DNA of 64,000 nt, taken from NCBI RefSeq assembly GCF_002940005.1, contig NZ_MDEF01000015.1; one strand, given 5' to 3'. Under the pieces are notes generated by a model. The model was not told the DNA's origin, did no database searches, and saw only the letters and a list, made by a program, of their open reading frames with translations. The stretch's first letter is position 1; each line of letters opens with the position of its first letter. Positions 62,017 to 64,000 of this stretch are shown one piece after another. The translations under genes were made by a program, and so were the position numbers. Origin of the DNA: Xanthomonas hortorum. Lineage in GTDB: Bacteria; Pseudomonadota; Gammaproteobacteria; Xanthomonadales; Xanthomonadaceae.

Positions 62017-63897
62017 ATGCTCACAGATATGGTCGTCCGGCAAGCCAAAGCCAGCGACAAGCCCTACACACTCGCAGACTTTGATGGTCTATTTCTTCAC
62101 GTCTCTACTGTTGGCGGCAAAGCCTGGCACTTCCGCTACACCTGGGTAGGACAACGTGCCCGGATTTCACTTGGCAGCTATCCCGAACTGTCTCTGCGGG
62201 AGGCTCGTGAATTTCGTGACCAGGCTCGGGCGCTCGTCGCAAAGGGCATCAACCCACGCACCGACCGAAAGCAAAAACGCCAGGCCATCCGGTTGGCTGG
62301 CGAAAACACCTTCATGGCGGTCTACGAAAAGTGGATGGAACACCGGCAACTGACCCTGGAAGAAGGTCGTCAGAGTTCGCTGGAACAGATCCGCCGCGTG
62401 TTCAAAAAAGATGTATTCCCCTACCTCAAACGCTACACCATCTACGAGATCACCCGTCCAGTGCTACTGGAGGTGATCGGCCGGATCGAGAAACGCGAGT
62501 CACTGTCCGTCGCCGAAAAGGTGCGCACCTGGCTCAAGCAACTCGCCGACTACGCCATGGTGGTCATTCCGGGCATGGTCGAGCACCCCGCCATCGATCT
62601 ACACGTGGTCGCTGTGCCGTTGCCGCCCGTTGAGCACAACCCATTCCTGCGTATGCCCGAGCTACCCCTATTTCTGCAGACACTTCGCAAGTATCGCGGC
62701 ATGCAGATGACCCAATTGGCCATTCGCCTGTTGCTGCTGACGGGTGTACGCACAGGCGAACTACGTCTGGCCACACCGGACCAGTTCGATCTGGAACGAG
62801 GTTTGTGGATCATCCCGGTGATGTCTCTCAAGCAGCGCAAGATGCTGACCAAGAAGAAGCGGAAGCGCGTAACCGACATCCCGCCCTACATCGTGCCGCT
62901 GCCTGTGCAGGCCATCGAGATCGTGCGGCACATGCTTGATCAGTTTAAACCCGCGCAAACGTATCTCTTTCCGGGCGTAAAGCAGATCAGTGCCCGCATG
63001 AGCGAAAACACGGTCAACCGCGCGATCAAGCGGCTGGGCTATGACGGTCGTCTCACCGGTCACGGCATCAGGGCGACGATTTCAACCGCCCTCAATGAGC
63101 TGGGTTACCCCAAGGTCTGGGTCGACGCGCAACTCTCACATGCTGACCCCAATCGCATCAGCGCCACCTACAACCATGCCGAGTACGTTGAACAGCGTCG
63201 GCTAATGATGCAGGACTGGGCTGATCGGCTGGATCTGTTCGAGCAAAATCAGGTTCAGATTGCCAGCACGCACCTCACCATCCACCTTCAGGGCGTTCCC
63301 ACAATTGCCGGTCAGAAGGTCACGCCGCTGCCGGCGTTGGGCCAACACGCTCCCATCATGCTGGTAGCACCCAATGAGCAAACGATGCCAGCTGTCGGCA
63401 CCGGGACTCAGCGGCTCTCTGCAGTGCAAATGCCTGAATACGCTCTACCGAAGATCTCTGAGGTCCAGCGAGAGCGATTGGAGGTACTGGACATTTTTGA
63501 AGGGCCCGACAACCTGGTCGTCGCGGACTATGCCAAGCTCGCGGGCAAATCGCGGCGGTGGATTACTTACGAGATCCAGGCCCGCAACCTACTTTCAATT
63601 CAGTTGGGCAACAAGGGGCAGCGGGTTCCGGTGTGGCAACTCAACATGTTCAAGCGCCGCTTGGTGCAGGCGGTACTCAAGCGTCTCCAACGTGGCGTTG
63701 ATACATGGGATATCTACTACGCCTTGACGCGACCTCGCGAGGAACTTAATGGCAAGTCGCCTATTGAGGCGCTCACTTCGGACAATCAGCAAGCGATGGT
63801 TGAGGCGGTTTGCCGGGCCGTATCTGAAGCAGCGACGCCAGTCGTTGAGAAGCGAGTCCCCATAAACAGGATTGCCGAATGCATGTCGGAATTTTGA
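62017..63897 (+). CDS. tyrosine integrase (P4-type) with extra C-terminal ParS/Xre-like domain
   Basis: 626 residues from the ATG at 62017, which has a ribosome site (CAGGAG) and starts the usual DUF4102-type N-terminus (LTDMVVRQAKASDKPYTLAD). The core-binding part (about 100-210) and catalytic domain follow: Arg245 in GVRTGEL, His349/Arg352 in GHGIR, His375 and Tyr385. P4-like integrases are normally near 400-430 residues; here about 200 more follow. Residues about 505-605 contain a helix-turn-helix-like segment (YAKLAGKSRRWITYEI) and LTRPREELNGKSPIEALTSD-type sequence resembling the Xre/MbcA/ParS (DUF2384) antitoxin domain. Codon use is less GC-rich than the neighbours, as expected for a mobile element. 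Confidence 0.92.
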   Translation: MLTDMVVRQAKASDKPYTLADFDGLFLHVSTVGGKAWHFRYTWVGQRARISLGSYPELSLREAREFRDQARALVAKGINPRTDRKQKRQAIRLAGENTFMAVYEKWMEHRQLTLEEGRQSSLEQIRRVFKKDVFPYLKRYTIYEITRPVLLEVIGRIEKRESLSVAEKVRTWLKQLADYAMVVIPGMVEHPAIDLHVVAVPLPPVEHNPFLRMPELPLFLQTLRKYRGMQMTQLAIRLLLLTGVRTGELRLATPDQFDLERGLWIIPVMSLKQRKMLTKKKRKRVTDIPPYIVPLPVQAIEIVRHMLDQFKPAQTYLFPGVKQISARMSENTVNRAIKRLGYDGRLTGHGIRATISTALNELGYPKVWVDAQLSHADPNRISATYNHAEYVEQRRLMMQDWADRLDLFEQNQVQIASTHLTIHLQGVPTIAGQKVTPLPALGQHAPIMLVAPNEQTMPAVGTGTQRLSAVQMPEYALPKISEVQRERLEVLDIFEGPDNLVVADYAKLAGKSRRWITYEIQARNLLSIQLGNKGQRVPVWQLNMFKRRLVQAVLKRLQRGVDTWDIYYALTRPREELNGKSPIEALTSDNQQAMVEAVCRAVSEAATPVVEKRVPINRIAECMSEF

Positions 63898-64000
63898 GGC
63901 AGGTATGAAGGCCGAGCAAGGCGAATGGGGCTTCAAAAGTCATGTCTAAGGAAGGTCTGAATAACGCGGCCTGAGAGCGCGGAATGTCGCGTCGTTGCGG
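63898..64000. other. 103 bp after the integrase
   Basis: No gene or repeat recognised. The element presumably continues beyond the window. Confidence 0.5.

Overview
The window is GC-rich, densely coded DNA from a gammaproteobacterium of the Xanthomonadaceae, almost certainly a Xanthomonas. The signs are the protein sequences themselves, a TonB-dependent receptor with the long conserved N-terminal plug typical of Xanthomonas and Caulobacter, a class I aldolase next to pyruvate kinase, the cys gene layout, and at least three families of short intergenic repeats. No species is assigned; I could not run any comparison.

Layout. 1-3725: two coupled genes for a DUF2339 polytopic membrane protein (its start lies off the window) and a DUF3999 envelope protein. 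4040-8953: lower glycolysis (pgk, a HAD phosphatase, pyk, class I fructose-bisphosphate aldolase), with a 12-bp tandem repeat and a perfect inverted repeat in front of the aldolase. 9200-10457: a macrodomain protein and a methyltransferase gene broken by one in-frame stop. 10708-14035: cysK and a short-form cysG, divergent from the LysR regulator cysB. 14036-15632: repeat-rich DNA, one small gene, and an intrinsic terminator with no gene in front of it (candidate small RNA). 15633-16826: soluble GAF histidine kinase. 17118-21453: metal-uptake-like set (DUF2946 protein, TonB receptor, PepSY membrane protein). 21591-29050: sulfate assimilation, cysJIH on the minus strand and cysD-cysNC divergent on the plus strand; together with cysG, cysK and cysB the window covers activation and reduction of sulfate to sulfide, siroheme supply and cysteine formation. 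29169-33376: RND efflux adaptor and pump. 33650-39726: small CPxC/TM protein, M1 aminopeptidase, acetyltransferase remnant, SPOUT RNA methylase, carboxylesterase. 39778-51587: a secreted degradation and uptake locus with a neprosin-type glutamic peptidase, GH97 enzyme, LamG-GH2 enzyme, large TonB receptor and LacI regulator. 51781-59607: M28 peptidase, mscL, FAH-family hydrolase, small membrane protein, Rieske protein, SLC13 transporter, trmB, thiS-thiG. 59765-61582: autotransporter GDSL esterase. 61704-64000: tRNA-Gly(CCC) followed by a tyrosine integrase, the left end of an integrated element.

Most notable: (1) intergenic repeat DNA has become part of three coding sequences, the middle of the PepSY protein, the N-terminus of CysNC and the C-terminus of TrmB; (2) the integrase carries an extra C-terminal part resembling the ParS/Xre (DUF2384) antitoxin domain; (3) a structured, terminator-ended segment at about 15420-15613 may be a small RNA; (4) the glycoside hydrolase/TonB locus has a perfect 12-bp palindrome in its divergent promoter, a good candidate operator for the linked LacI protein.
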